From an uncultured Marinoscillum sp. (GTDB lineage Bacteria; Bacteroidota; Bacteroidia; Cytophagales; MED-G16): a DNA stretch of 47,431 bases. Shown piece after piece: positions 30,059 to 39,185 of this stretch. Position 1 is the first letter of the stretch. Each line of letters starts with the position of its first letter. Under the pieces are notes generated by a model. It ran no database searches. It worked only from the letters and a program-made list of their open reading frames with translations, and was not told where the DNA came from. The position numbers were made by a program, and so were the translations under genes. The stretch spans positions 1 to 47,431 of the forward strand of contig CABZXU010000013.1 of assembly GCA_902529805.1 (NCBI GenBank), written 5' to 3'.

Positions 30059-32395
30059 CTATTTTTTAAGAAAGTTATTTATAATTTCTTCTACTTCTTT
30101 TTCTGATATTTCTTGAATATTATTCTTATATTTTTCTAAAATTTCTTTGGGAATTCCTACAAATGGTTTTTTTCTTTTTTCTTTAAATACATTACCTATT
30201 TCAGTACCTCTTACTGCAAGAAAATATGGGGGCTTACCGTATTTTCCTAATCTTATTTGTAAACCATTATTAAATTCTTTTAATATGTCTTTGGATTTTT
30301 CGATAGGAGTATTAACAATATCTATTGCTTGTTCTTTAGTAATTTGTTTTGGTTCAGGATATTTTTCTTTATCAATCTTAAAGTTTTTATTATTAAACCT
30401 AATGTAAAATCCATATCTACCATTCTTAAGTTCTATACTCCCATTTTCATATTCAAATGCTGGAAGTGAATTATTTTCTTCTTTTTTATTAATTATTTCT
30501 AGAGCTTCATTTATTGAAATATGTCTTATTAGTTGATCAGATGAAATATTAAAATATTTAGGAAATCCATCATCAGTATCATCTTTTTCACCTATTTGAA
30601 TTACTGGTCCAAACTTTGCAACCCTCGCAATCATTTTTTTTCCTTCAAATTCACCAAGATCTTTTTCTAATTGGTATCTTTCTCCAGGAACATTTTCAGA
30701 TAACTCAGAAAAAATTGAATAAAACTCTTCAATCATGTTATTCCAATTTCTCCCTTTATAAGCAATTTGGTCTAGTTGGGATTCAGTTTTTGCTGTAAAT
30801 GAATAGTCCATAAAACTTGAATTGAAATTTTCATTTAGAAATTCTGTTACAAACATCCCCATGTTTGTAGGATAAATTTTATTTTTCTCAAATCCAGTTT
30901 TTTCTTCCTTAATATTATGTGAAATTTTATTAGCTTCAAGTTTTATTTCATTGCTATTTACAATTTTTCCATCTCTTTCTTCTTTGATTACATATTCTCT
31001 CTCTTTAATCTTTCTGATTGTTTCAGCAAAAGTAGATGGTCTTCCAATTCCTGAATCTTCCATTTTTTTAATTAGACTAGCTTCAGAATATCTAGGAGGA
31101 TGCTTAGTAAATACTTGTTTACATAATATTTCCTTTGTATTTAAAGAAGAATTTTTTTCAAGTTTTGGTAAAAGTTTTTCATTATCGTTTTTTTCATTAT
31201 ATAACTTAAGGAAACCATCAAAAATCATAATTTCTCCAGATGCTTTAAAATCATAACTTGTGTCATTACTAATATTTACAACTGTTCTTTCAAACATAGA
31301 ATCACTCATTTGAGATGCTAAGGTTCTTCTCCAAATAAGATTATATAATTTTTTTTCACTTTCAGTTTTTCCTACATTATCAATACTGAAATTAGTTGGT
31401 CTAATTGCTTCATGAGCTTCTTGTGCAGAATTACTTTTCGTTTTAAACATTCGTCTTTTAAAATAATTATTACCATAATTTGATTCGATAACTTTTTTTG
31501 AATTATCTAGAGCTTCTTCCGATAAATTAACTGAATCTGTTCTCATATAAGTAATATGTCCTGCCTCGTATAATCTTTGAGCGGTTGACATGGTTAAAGA
31601 AGGTGAAAATCCAATTTTTCTACTTGCCTCTTGTTGTAAAGTTGAAGTAGTAAAAGGTGCTGAAGGAGATCTCTTAGAAGGCTTTTTCTCTATTTTTTTA
31701 ACTTTAAACTTTGAATCTATACACTGATTTAAAAAACTTTCAGATTCATCTTTATTTTCAAATCTTTTATTTAGTTCGGCTGAAAAACTATTATCATTTA
31801 ATGAAAAAGTAGCTGTTGTTTTATAAGAAGATTTTGGTGTAAACTTACTTATTTCATTTTCTCTGTCTACAACAAACTTTACAGCCACAGATTGTACTCT
31901 TCCAGCAGACAAGCCTCTTTTTATTTTTTTCCAAAGTATTGGAGATATTTCAAAGCCAACTAATCTATCTAATACTCTTCTTGCTTGTTGAGCATTCACT
32001 AAATCCATGTCAATTTTTATCGGATTTTGAATTGAATTTAAAACTGCTTTTTTAGTAATTTCTCTAAAAACTATTCTTTCATACTCTTCTTCATTTAATT
32101 TCAATAATTCTTTAAGATGCCAAGCAATGGCTTCTCCTTCTCTATCATTATCAGTTGCTAAGTATACTTTAGATGAATTTTTTTTTAAAGATTGTAATTC
32201 TTTAATTACTTTTTTTTTATCTGGAGATGGAACGTAAGATGGTTGAAATCCGTTTTCTTTGTCAATAGATTTATCATCTTTTGGTAAATCTCTTATATGT
32301 CCATAACAAGATGTAACTTTAAAATTTTTACCAAGATATTTTTCTATTGTCTTAGCTTTAGCTGGCGACTCAACTATTACTAAATTTTCAATCAT
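30059..32395 (-). CDS. topA: DNA topoisomerase I
   Basis: A 778-residue type IA topoisomerase that relaxes negative supercoils. The Toprim domain has VIVESPAKAKTIEKYL (Glu9) and LATDNDREGEAIAWHL with acidic metal ligands. The nucleophile Tyr283 is in ITYMRTDS. The cleavage-domain block APFTTSTLQQEASRKIGFS and GIGRPSTFA are present. The C-terminus carries repeated topoisomerase C-terminal modules (LGKYGKPPYFLAVRG and similar) rather than Cys4 zinc ribbons, as common in Bacteroidota. It is a single minus-strand gene 3 bp from the convergent M1 peptidase gene. gyrB is close by. Confidence 0.97.
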   Translation of the reverse strand: MIENLVIVESPAKAKTIEKYLGKNFKVTSCYGHIRDLPKDDKSIDKENGFQPSYVPSPDKKKVIKELQSLKKNSSKVYLATDNDREGEAIAWHLKELLKLNEEEYERIVFREITKKAVLNSIQNPIKIDMDLVNAQQARRVLDRLVGFEISPILWKKIKRGLSAGRVQSVAVKFVVDRENEISKFTPKSSYKTTATFSLNDNSFSAELNKRFENKDESESFLNQCIDSKFKVKKIEKKPSKRSPSAPFTTSTLQQEASRKIGFSPSLTMSTAQRLYEAGHITYMRTDSVNLSEEALDNSKKVIESNYGNNYFKRRMFKTKSNSAQEAHEAIRPTNFSIDNVGKTESEKKLYNLIWRRTLASQMSDSMFERTVVNISNDTSYDFKASGEIMIFDGFLKLYNEKNDNEKLLPKLEKNSSLNTKEILCKQVFTKHPPRYSEASLIKKMEDSGIGRPSTFAETIRKIKEREYVIKEERDGKIVNSNEIKLEANKISHNIKEEKTGFEKNKIYPTNMGMFVTEFLNENFNSSFMDYSFTAKTESQLDQIAYKGRNWNNMIEEFYSIFSELSENVPGERYQLEKDLGEFEGKKMIARVAKFGPVIQIGEKDDTDDGFPKYFNISSDQLIRHISINEALEIINKKEENNSLPAFEYENGSIELKNGRYGFYIRFNNKNFKIDKEKYPEPKQITKEQAIDIVNTPIEKSKDILKEFNNGLQIRLGKYGKPPYFLAVRGTEIGNVFKEKRKKPFVGIPKEILEKYKNNIQEISEKEVEEIINNFLKK

Positions 32396-32511
32396 TTAAT
32401 TAGATTTTATTTTAGGATGCCAAATATGAGAAAAAAAATATAATTAAATAAAAAGAAATTGTATTTAATTTATAAATTATCAATTTTAAATAGCTATAGT
32501 AATAATTAATT

Positions 32512-33639
32512 ATGAAGATTATTGTGTCTCCAAACTCATATAAAGAAAGTTTATCATCAATAGATGCTGCAAATATTATTATTTCAGTTTTGAAGAAGAA
32601 CTTGAAAAATTCCCAGATTATTGATTTACCTATTGCTGATGGGGGAGATGGATCATTAGGTGTATTTAGTAAATATAAAAATGGAATTACAATTAGTACT
32701 AAAATTTTATCACCTGTAGGTAAAAAAATTAATTCTAAATATTTACTTTTTGATAATGGAAATAGTGCATTTATTGAACTTTCAGATTCATCTGGTTTAA
32801 AATTAGTGAACAAAAATCTTAGAAATCCTTTGATGTATAATTCTTACTATACTGGTAAAATTATTTTATCAGCAATAAAAAAAGGTGCTAAAAAAATTAT
32901 TATTGCTCTTGGAGGATCTGCTACAGTTGATGGAGGTATTGGTATATTGTCAGCTTTAGGTGTAAAGTTTTTAGATAAAGATGGATTAGAATTGAAAAAT
33001 AAAAATTTTATAAATTCAATTTCAAAAATTGAATATAAGAAAAAATTTTTTTCAAATATTGACTTTATTCTTTTGACGGATGTTAAAAACAGGTTGTTAG
33101 GAGAAAATGGTGCTTCATATGTTTTTGCAAAACAAAAGGGAGCTACTAAGCTTCAGATAGATCAATTGGAAAATGGACTTTCAAATTTTTCAAAACTAAC
33201 TAGAAAAAAATTTAAATTAAATCCTGAAAAAATTATTGGTGGAGGGTCTGCTGGTGGAATAGCTGCTTTTTTAAAAATTTTTTTAAATGCTCAAATCTAT
33301 TCAGGAACAGAATATTTTTTTCAAATCATGAAATTTGAAAAAAATATTAAAAATGCTGATATTTTAATTACTGGAGAAGGAAATTTAGATTCTCAAACAC
33401 TACAAGGTAAAGCTCCTTTTGAAGTAGTAAAAAAAGCTAAGAAAGAAGGTTTATTAACAATTGCTTTAGTTGCTTCTGTTGATTCTGAAGTCTATTTTGA
33501 GTTAAATAAATTTTTTGATATTATTATTCCTTTCAAAAAAAATTCTATTAAATATTCAATTAAAAATGCAAAGAAATTAATTAAAGATGAAACTGAAACA
33601 TTATCTAAAATTATTAGTTTATCGGAAATAGGCAATTGA
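32512..33639 (+). CDS. Glycerate kinase (GlxK/GarK type)
   Basis: A 375-residue type II glycerate kinase, which phosphorylates D-glycerate. The N-terminal IIVSPNSYKESLSS (substrate and phosphate loop), PIADGGDGSLGVF, IIALGGSATVDGGIG, GGGSAGGIAAFL and ILITGEGNLDSQTLQGKAP blocks match the family in order, and the length is normal. It makes 2-phosphoglycerate or 3-phosphoglycerate for glycolysis, depending on the subtype, which I cannot fix. It is the first of a loose plus-strand group with the PorP/SprF gene (49 bp gap). The upstream 116-bp divergent gap has no promoter element I can defend. Confidence 0.93.
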   Translation: MKIIVSPNSYKESLSSIDAANIIISVLKKNLKNSQIIDLPIADGGDGSLGVFSKYKNGITISTKILSPVGKKINSKYLLFDNGNSAFIELSDSSGLKLVNKNLRNPLMYNSYYTGKIILSAIKKGAKKIIIALGGSATVDGGIGILSALGVKFLDKDGLELKNKNFINSISKIEYKKKFFSNIDFILLTDVKNRLLGENGASYVFAKQKGATKLQIDQLENGLSNFSKLTRKKFKLNPEKIIGGGSAGGIAAFLKIFLNAQIYSGTEYFFQIMKFEKNIKNADILITGEGNLDSQTLQGKAPFEVVKKAKKEGLLTIALVASVDSEVYFELNKFFDIIIPFKKNSIKYSIKNAKKLIKDETETLSKIISLSEIGN

Positions 33640-33688
33640 TATTTTTATTTAATATAATTTTATTTAGAGATGAGCGTTACAAATCATT

Positions 33689-34702
33689 ATGATAATGAGA
33701 ATAATTTTTTACTTCTTTTGTATTTGTTTTTTAAGTTATAATTCTAAATCTCAATATTTAGATTATTCTCAATATTATTCATCACCCTTAAGTTTAAATC
33801 CAGCTCTTACTGGTATTGGTGAGTATGGAAGGTTTGGAGTAAATTATAGAAACCAATGGCCATCAATTTCTAAAGGATATCAAACTTTTTCTTCTTGGTT
33901 GGATTATAATTTTGAAGAAAATAATAACAATATTGGTGTAATTTTATCTAGAAAACAAGAAGGTTTTGCTAGTTTGAATTCTAATTTTATTGGATTTAAT
34001 TTTGCAAATAAAATCTCTTTAAATCATAATTTATTTATTAGAGGTGGGTTACAAGTATCATATACAAATAAAAATATTTCTTTTGATAATTTAATTTTTG
34101 GAGATCAATTATCTGAAGCTGGCATTATTAATAATACTTCCTTAGAATCTTTAAATTTTAAAGATAGGATTGGCTTTTTAGATCTTGGAATTGGAATTTT
34201 AACTTATTCAAATAGGTTTTGGGCAGGAACATCAATTTTTAATATTTTAGAACCAAATGTTTCATTTACTAATTCAAAGGAGAATGTTTCTAAATTATTT
34301 TCTTTTCATGGAGGATATAGTTTTATTTTAAAAAACCCTCAAAGAGGTTTAAAAAATACTTTTATTTTTCCTTCAATTAATTACAGAAGAATAAAAAAGT
34401 TCAGTCAATTAGATATTGGATCAAATATATATTTTAATCCTATGACTTTTGGCTTTTATTACAGGGGTATTCCAATTAAAAAATTTAATGAAATTGTATC
34501 TCACGAATCAATAATATTACTTGCGGGCCTACAGTATGATAATTTTAATGTTTCCTATTCTTATGATTATTCTATTTCTAAATTGAAAAATTTTTCTGGA
34601 GGTTCCCATGAAATTTCTTTGCTTTTGAGATTTAATTTTTTAGGAAAAAAATTACCGCCAAGAGAAATAAGAATACTATCTTGTCCAGTACCTAATTTTT
34701 AA
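33689..34702 (+). CDS. PorP/SprF family type IX secretion-associated outer-membrane protein
   Basis: A 337-residue protein with a signal peptide (to about SKSQ) and the PorP/SprF signature QYLDYSQYYSSPLSLNPALTG, then alternating beta strands of an outer-membrane barrel (GRFGVNYRNQWPS, FLDLGIGILTYSNRFWAGTS, LDIGSNIYFNPMTFGFYYRG). The family works with the type IX secretion system; many members pair with an adjacent secreted substrate. Here none is adjacent: the neighbours are glycerate kinase and an M48 protease. An ATG two codons in (33695) is an alternative start. Confidence 0.9.
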   Translation: MIMRIIFYFFCICFLSYNSKSQYLDYSQYYSSPLSLNPALTGIGEYGRFGVNYRNQWPSISKGYQTFSSWLDYNFEENNNNIGVILSRKQEGFASLNSNFIGFNFANKISLNHNLFIRGGLQVSYTNKNISFDNLIFGDQLSEAGIINNTSLESLNFKDRIGFLDLGIGILTYSNRFWAGTSIFNILEPNVSFTNSKENVSKLFSFHGGYSFILKNPQRGLKNTFIFPSINYRRIKKFSQLDIGSNIYFNPMTFGFYYRGIPIKKFNEIVSHESIILLAGLQYDNFNVSYSYDYSISKLKNFSGGSHEISLLLRFNFLGKKLPPREIRILSCPVPNF

Positions 34703-34728
34703 TTTTTATTAGTAATTTTAATTATAAA

Positions 34729-35967
34729 ATGGATGCAAAAATTATACTATTTCTAATAATTTTAATATTATCTTTTGACTATTTACTAAATTCTGTTTTA
34801 TCATATCTTAATTATAAATCTCTCAGTAAACCTGTGCCTAGAGAATTAGATAATATATATGATGAATCTGATTATCTAAAGTCTCAAGATTATAATAAGT
34901 CAATTTATTGGTTTAATCTAATAACCTCGTCAATCACTTTTATAATACTTTTATTAGTTTTTAATTATGAATTATTAGGAAAATTAGATAATGTATTAAG
35001 ATCGTTTTCTTTTGAAAATGAAATAAGTTTATCTCTTTTGTTTTTTGGTTCTATTTTCTTTATTAATGATATGATTTCAATGCCTTTTCAATTATATCGA
35101 AATTTTATTATTGAGGAAAAGTTTGGTTTTAATAAGATGAGTTTAAGAACTTTTTTTTTAGATAAAATAAAATCATATTTTTTAGTTATTATAGTTGGAG
35201 GTTTATTGATTTCCATACTACTTATTTCAATAATCTATTTTTCAAATAGCTTTTGGATATATTTTTGGATAATTATGTCCTTATTTACGGTTTTCATAAA
35301 TCTTTTTTATACATCCTTAATTCTCCCAATTTTTAACAAATTAAAACCATTAGAAGATGGCTCCTTGAAAGACAAAATTTATAATTATGCAAAAAGTGTA
35401 AATTTTCCTTTATCAAATATATTTGTTATTGATGGATCTAAAAGATCTTCAAAAGCTAATGCATTTTTTTCAGGATTAGGTAAAAGCAAGAAAATAGTTT
35501 TGTATGATACTTTAATTGAAAATCATACTGAAGAAGAATTAGTTTCTATTTTAGCGCATGAGGTTGGGCACTATAAAAACAATCATATATTATCTAATTT
35601 AATTTTATCTATCCTTTTTACTGGATTTATGTTATTTGTTTTATCAAAATTTTTATTTAATAGTGAAATAAGTTTTGCTTTAGGAGGAGAAATATCTTTT
35701 AGACATTTTGAGCTTTTTGCTTTTTCAATTTTATATTCTCCCATCAGCTATATTTTAGGGATATTTATGAATATAAAAAGTAGAAAAAATGAATATGAAG
35801 CAGATAACTTTGCTGTTAAGACTTTTGATAAAATTCATTTAATTAATGCTCTGAAAAACTTATCCAAAGATAATCTAGTTAATCTTACTCCCAACCCTGT
35901 ATATGTTTTTGTTAATTTCTCACATCCTACTATGCATCAAAGAATTAAAGCTATGAAGCATATATAG
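34729..35967 (+). CDS. M48-family membrane metallopeptidase, Ste24/CAAX prenyl protease-like
   Basis: A 412-residue polytopic membrane protease. Hydrophobic segments lie near 3-25, 60-80, 102-118, 150-200, 290-305 and 325-350. The zinc motif HEVGH is at 277-281 (SILAHEVGHYKNNH), and a third ligand is in the KNEYEADNFAV region about 70 residues later. The size and topology match Ste24-type peptidases, not the small soluble BepA/HtpX forms. Likely roles are membrane-protein quality control; a CAAX substrate is not expected in bacteria. It ends 5 bp from the convergent acyltransferase gene. Confidence 0.9.
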   Translation: MDAKIILFLIILILSFDYLLNSVLSYLNYKSLSKPVPRELDNIYDESDYLKSQDYNKSIYWFNLITSSITFIILLLVFNYELLGKLDNVLRSFSFENEISLSLLFFGSIFFINDMISMPFQLYRNFIIEEKFGFNKMSLRTFFLDKIKSYFLVIIVGGLLISILLISIIYFSNSFWIYFWIIMSLFTVFINLFYTSLILPIFNKLKPLEDGSLKDKIYNYAKSVNFPLSNIFVIDGSKRSSKANAFFSGLGKSKKIVLYDTLIENHTEEELVSILAHEVGHYKNNHILSNLILSILFTGFMLFVLSKFLFNSEISFALGGEISFRHFELFAFSILYSPISYILGIFMNIKSRKNEYEADNFAVKTFDKIHLINALKNLSKDNLVNLTPNPVYVFVNFSHPTMHQRIKAMKHI

Positions 35968-35972
35968 TTTGA

Positions 35973-37595
35973 TTATTTTATAATTTTTCTAAAGCCAAAA
36001 CCTTTAAGTCTATTTCTATAATAGTATAATATTTTCATATTACTAACATGAATTTTATCATTTTTAATAAATACTAGTTTTTCTGCATGGTACATTCCTA
36101 AATTTTCTAATCCAGATTCTATTTGAATATCTATATCATTTTTTAAATCATTAAAAATATTGATTTTATTTTTTGAATTTAAAATTAATATTTCATTTAA
36201 TATCATTTTATATGATGTTTTAAACTTTTTAATATCAATGAATAAATCTTCTTGTGAAAGTCTTAGAATAGTGAAAAAATCAAGTTTTTTAAATTTTTTA
36301 CAAATTTTTTCAAAAAGGGTAAAAGCAATAATATTACTTGGAAATACTTGAGTCCCTTTATGGAATTCATTATGAATTTTCGAAGAAAGATCCCTTAAGC
36401 TATCTTTCATATTTTTATTTATTGATATTTTACTAGTGATTTTTTTATTATTTGAATCAAGACTATCTCCATGCTTATTTACATAATTTCCATACACATC
36501 TAATGGGTTTCCTATAGAAAGGGATATGTTAGAACCTTTGGTGAAAAACTTAATTAAGAATTTAAATATTTTATATGAATTAGAATATCCCAGATTATCT
36601 AAATAAAATTTTTCTTGACCTTTTGATATTAAATATTGATTAATTAAAGCAGGAGCCTCAAGAACAAATTGATAATTGAATGTTATTGGTACAATAAAAA
36701 TTTTTTTTGATGATGATTTTTTTTTATCAATTATTTTTTGAGCTTCAAATGCTGAGGAAAGTAACCCTAACTTTAAATTTTCATTTATTGATCCAGATCT
36801 TGATCTAGTACCTCCAGGATAAAATAGCGAATGACATCCTTTAACTAAACTTTCTCTTGAGTAAGTTTTTAATGTTTCTAAATATATGAGATGTTTTTTT
36901 CTTCTATCTACTTTATATGCTCCAAGACTATCCATAAAATATGAAAAAATGCTCATATTGAATAAAACCATCCCAGCACCATAAATAAATGGAGGAAGCC
37001 CAAGATAAGAAATTGCCCAACCTATTAAAGCAGAATCAAGATGACTGAAATGAGTTGGTACCATTACAATGGTTCCTATTTTAGCAAGTTCTCTTAACTG
37101 ATTTTTTTTTCCTAAAATATTTATTTTACTATCTAAATCTAGATTTCCAAAAGGATTTCTTAATCTAGCGGTGTTTAATAACCTAGCAAAAAATGTTACA
37201 ATTAATCTTCTAGCAAACTTATAATGAGTACTTTTAAAATTACTAGATATTTCGTTAGCATACCTAGTTACAATTTTTTCTAATATTTCTTTTTCTTTTT
37301 CTATTTTAAGATCAGAGTGTATTTGTTCAAGATCAATTAATTCAGATTGGATTTTTTTCCAAAAATCCTCTTCATCTGGTGGATCTGCTCTCCATGGATT
37401 TTTTTTTATCCTTAATTTTTCTCTATAAACTGTATTTTCAAGTTCTTCAAATAAATTTTTATTACTTAATTTCTTTAATATGTTTTTAATTGAACTTTCA
37501 GAAACATCATTTAAAAACTTTTTTTTATTACTTGCCAATTTAACAATTGGCCAAGTTTTAGATTTTATTAGTATTTGCTTGTAACTCTTTTTCAA
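35973..37595 (-). CDS. PlsB/PlsC-like glycerol-phosphate acyltransferase
   Basis: A 540-residue protein with an acyltransferase domain. The catalytic HX4D motif is HFSHLD (182-187), and the later glycerol-phosphate-binding motif is YPGGTRSR (259-266). About 170 residues precede the domain and some 270 follow, longer than a plain PlsC, closer to GPAT-like enzymes. It probably makes lysophosphatidate or phosphatidate for membrane lipids. The start is a TTG at 37595. The frame upstream is open for 16 codons without an ATG, and the first internal Met (about residue 178) lies just before the HX4D motif, so a non-ATG start is required. Confidence 0.82.
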   Translation of the reverse strand: MKKSYKQILIKSKTWPIVKLASNKKKFLNDVSESSIKNILKKLSNKNLFEELENTVYREKLRIKKNPWRADPPDEEDFWKKIQSELIDLEQIHSDLKIEKEKEILEKIVTRYANEISSNFKSTHYKFARRLIVTFFARLLNTARLRNPFGNLDLDSKINILGKKNQLRELAKIGTIVMVPTHFSHLDSALIGWAISYLGLPPFIYGAGMVLFNMSIFSYFMDSLGAYKVDRRKKHLIYLETLKTYSRESLVKGCHSLFYPGGTRSRSGSINENLKLGLLSSAFEAQKIIDKKKSSSKKIFIVPITFNYQFVLEAPALINQYLISKGQEKFYLDNLGYSNSYKIFKFLIKFFTKGSNISLSIGNPLDVYGNYVNKHGDSLDSNNKKITSKISINKNMKDSLRDLSSKIHNEFHKGTQVFPSNIIAFTLFEKICKKFKKLDFFTILRLSQEDLFIDIKKFKTSYKMILNEILILNSKNKINIFNDLKNDIDIQIESGLENLGMYHAEKLVFIKNDKIHVSNMKILYYYRNRLKGFGFRKIIK

Positions 37596-37677
37596 AATTT
37601 CAGTTAGATTGTATCGAAAATAAAGGTAAAAATAGAAATATGTTTATTAATATTAAAATTGTGTATATTTTATTACT

Positions 37678-38634
37678 ATGAAACTAGAAAAAGTTATTTC
37701 TCCGATAAAAAAAGAAATGGTAAGTTTTAGAAATTTATTAAAAAAATCCATTTCTAGTAATAATATTTTGATTGATGAAGTAATAAATTATATTTTAAAA
37801 AGAAAAGGAAAAGAAATTAGGCCAGTAATTGTTTTCTTGAGTTCTGGGATTTGTGGAAAAATCAACACCTCAACTCATAGAGCTGCTGTATTGATTGAAA
37901 TTCTGCATACGGCTACTTTAATACATGATGATGTTGTTGATGAATCAAATTATAGAAGAGGTTATTTTTCAATTAATGCTTTATGGAAAAATAAATATTC
38001 TGTATTAATAGGTGATTATCTTTTATCAAGTGGATTAAATTTTTCCTTAGATAATGATGATTTTAAATTTTTAAAAGTTTTATCTAATTCAGTTAAAGAA
38101 ATTAGTGAAGGAGAAATAATTCAGATGAAAAAGTCAAAGTCACTTAATGTAGATGAGAAACTATATTTTAAAATAATAGAAAAAAAAACCGCTAGTTTAT
38201 TTATTGCTTGTTGTGAAATGGGTTCAATATCAAGTTCAAAGAGTATTAAAGATCAAAAAAGATTAAAAGAATTAGGGTTGAATTTAGGTTTAGCTTTTCA
38301 AATAAAAGATGATCTTTTTCCTTATATTAATTCTGACTCAGGAAAACCTATTTCTAATGATATATTACAAAAGAAATTAACTCTTCCAATAATTTATTCA
38401 ATTAATAAATCGTCATACATGGATAAAAAAAGAATTTTAAGTGCAATTAAAGAACAAAGAGATTTTGAATATATATTGAATTTTGTTAAAAAAATGGGTG
38501 GAGTAGATTATTCAGTTGAGAAAATGAATTTTTATATTCAAAATTCAAAAAAAATAATAGATAATTTCAAATCGTCTAAATATAAATCGGCTTTTTATAT
38601 TCTCTTAGATTTTTTATCAAATAGGAATAAATAA
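37678..38634 (+). CDS. Polyprenyl diphosphate synthase (trans-isoprenyl, IspB-like)
   Basis: A 318-residue trans-prenyltransferase that elongates isoprenoid diphosphates for quinone side chains. The KRKGKEIRP substrate block (41-49) and the first Asp-rich motif LIHDDVVDES (Asp84, 85 and 88) with RRG are normal. The second motif is DDLFP at 211-215 (codons GAT GAT CTT TTT CCT), so the usual third Asp of DDxxD is Pro. The length and position suggest an octaprenyl- or similar long-chain synthase, but chain length cannot be read reliably. It lies directly upstream of the dcw cluster, separated from mraZ by the operator region. Confidence 0.88.
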   Translation: MKLEKVISPIKKEMVSFRNLLKKSISSNNILIDEVINYILKRKGKEIRPVIVFLSSGICGKINTSTHRAAVLIEILHTATLIHDDVVDESNYRRGYFSINALWKNKYSVLIGDYLLSSGLNFSLDNDDFKFLKVLSNSVKEISEGEIIQMKKSKSLNVDEKLYFKIIEKKTASLFIACCEMGSISSSKSIKDQKRLKELGLNLGLAFQIKDDLFPYINSDSGKPISNDILQKKLTLPIIYSINKSSYMDKKRILSAIKEQRDFEYILNFVKKMGGVDYSVEKMNFYIQNSKKIIDNFKSSKYKSAFYILLDFLSNRNK

Positions 38635-38646
38635 TATTTTTAAAAA

Positions 38647-38713
38647 AAAGTGGTATAAAGTGGTATAAAGTGGTGTAAAGTGTAAAACATTTACTAAATT
38701 TGTTATTAAGTGG
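38647..38713 (+). promoter_or_regulatory. Predicted MraZ operator: phased GTGG boxes
   Basis: Four boxes of the form AAAGTGG/AAAGTGT occur at 38647-38653, 38657-38663, 38667-38673 and 38677-38683, exactly 10 bp apart. A fifth AAGTGG at 38708-38713 is 30 bp further on, in the same helical phase. In other bacteria MraZ binds short repeats with a TGG core at 10-bp pitch upstream of mraZ and controls the dcw operon. The position 24 bp before the mraZ ATG fits an autoregulatory operator. Confidence 0.8.
38695..38702 (+). promoter_or_regulatory. Bacteroidota -7 element of the dcw promoter
   Basis: TAAATTTG matches TAnnTTTG exactly and lies between MraZ boxes 4 and 5. No TTG-type -33 element is present at normal spacing; box 3 of the operator occupies that place. 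A transcript start would fall near 38707-38710, giving a leader of about 30 bases before the mraZ ATG at 38737. Confidence 0.55.
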
Positions 38714-38736
38714 TTTATATTTTGACACTCACAGTT

Positions 38737-39180
38737 ATGACTTTTTTTACAAGCGAATTTGAGTGCAAGTTAGATGCTAAAGGTAGATTGGTTTTGCCTT
38801 CAAAGTTAAAATCAAATCTACCTGCAGCTTCTATCAGGCAGATTGTTATAAGGAAAGGGTTTGAACCCAATCTTATTATTTATCCTTTAAATGAATATAA
38901 AAAACTTCATAATAAAATTTCCTCTTTAAATGAATTCAATTCAGAACAAAGAAAACTAAAAAGAAACTTCTTTAGTAGTATAGTGCAGGTCGACCTAGAC
39001 AATAATGGAAGATTTCTTATTCCTAAAAATATGTTAACTCATGCCACAATTAATAGACAGGCAATTATTTGTGGAATGGGAAATGTTATTGAAATATGGA
39101 ATGATAAAATATATAAAAAACATTTAATAAATGATTCGGAAACTTATTCTGAATTAGCTCAAAAATACCTTGATGATTAA
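38737..39180 (+). CDS. mraZ: Transcriptional regulator MraZ
   Basis: A 147-residue MraZ, the DNA-binding regulator encoded at the head of dcw clusters. The two AbrB/SpoVT-like half-repeats are LDAKGRLVLPSKLK and VDLDNNGRFLIPKNML. I place the start at the ATG at 38737 (MTFFTSEFECKLD), the normal family N-terminus. An upstream in-frame GTG at 38710 falls inside a predicted MraZ-binding box and would add nine atypical residues. rsmH follows after 5 bp. It is probably autoregulated through the repeats at 38647-38713. Confidence 0.95.
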   Translation: MTFFTSEFECKLDAKGRLVLPSKLKSNLPAASIRQIVIRKGFEPNLIIYPLNEYKKLHNKISSLNEFNSEQRKLKRNFFSSIVQVDLDNNGRFLIPKNMLTHATINRQAIICGMGNVIEIWNDKIYKKHLINDSETYSELAQKYLDD

Positions 39181-39185
39181 AAAAT

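Noticed and set aside
30951-31256. Plus-strand open frame of 101 codons inside topA
   Set aside because: It is antisense to a well-conserved part of TopA and has no recognisable protein features.
32412-32813. Minus-strand open frame of 133 codons overlapping the glycerate kinase start
   Set aside because: Most of it is antisense to the conserved N-terminal half of glycerate kinase; the rest is AT-rich intergenic sequence.
38647-38690. Short tandem repeats considered as a CRISPR or satellite
   Set aside because: The unit is only 10 bp with no spacers; its place before mraZ and the TGG core fit an operator.
38710-38736. GTG start giving MraZ nine extra residues
   Set aside because: The GTG lies within a predicted MraZ box, and the family N-terminus begins at the ATG at 38737.
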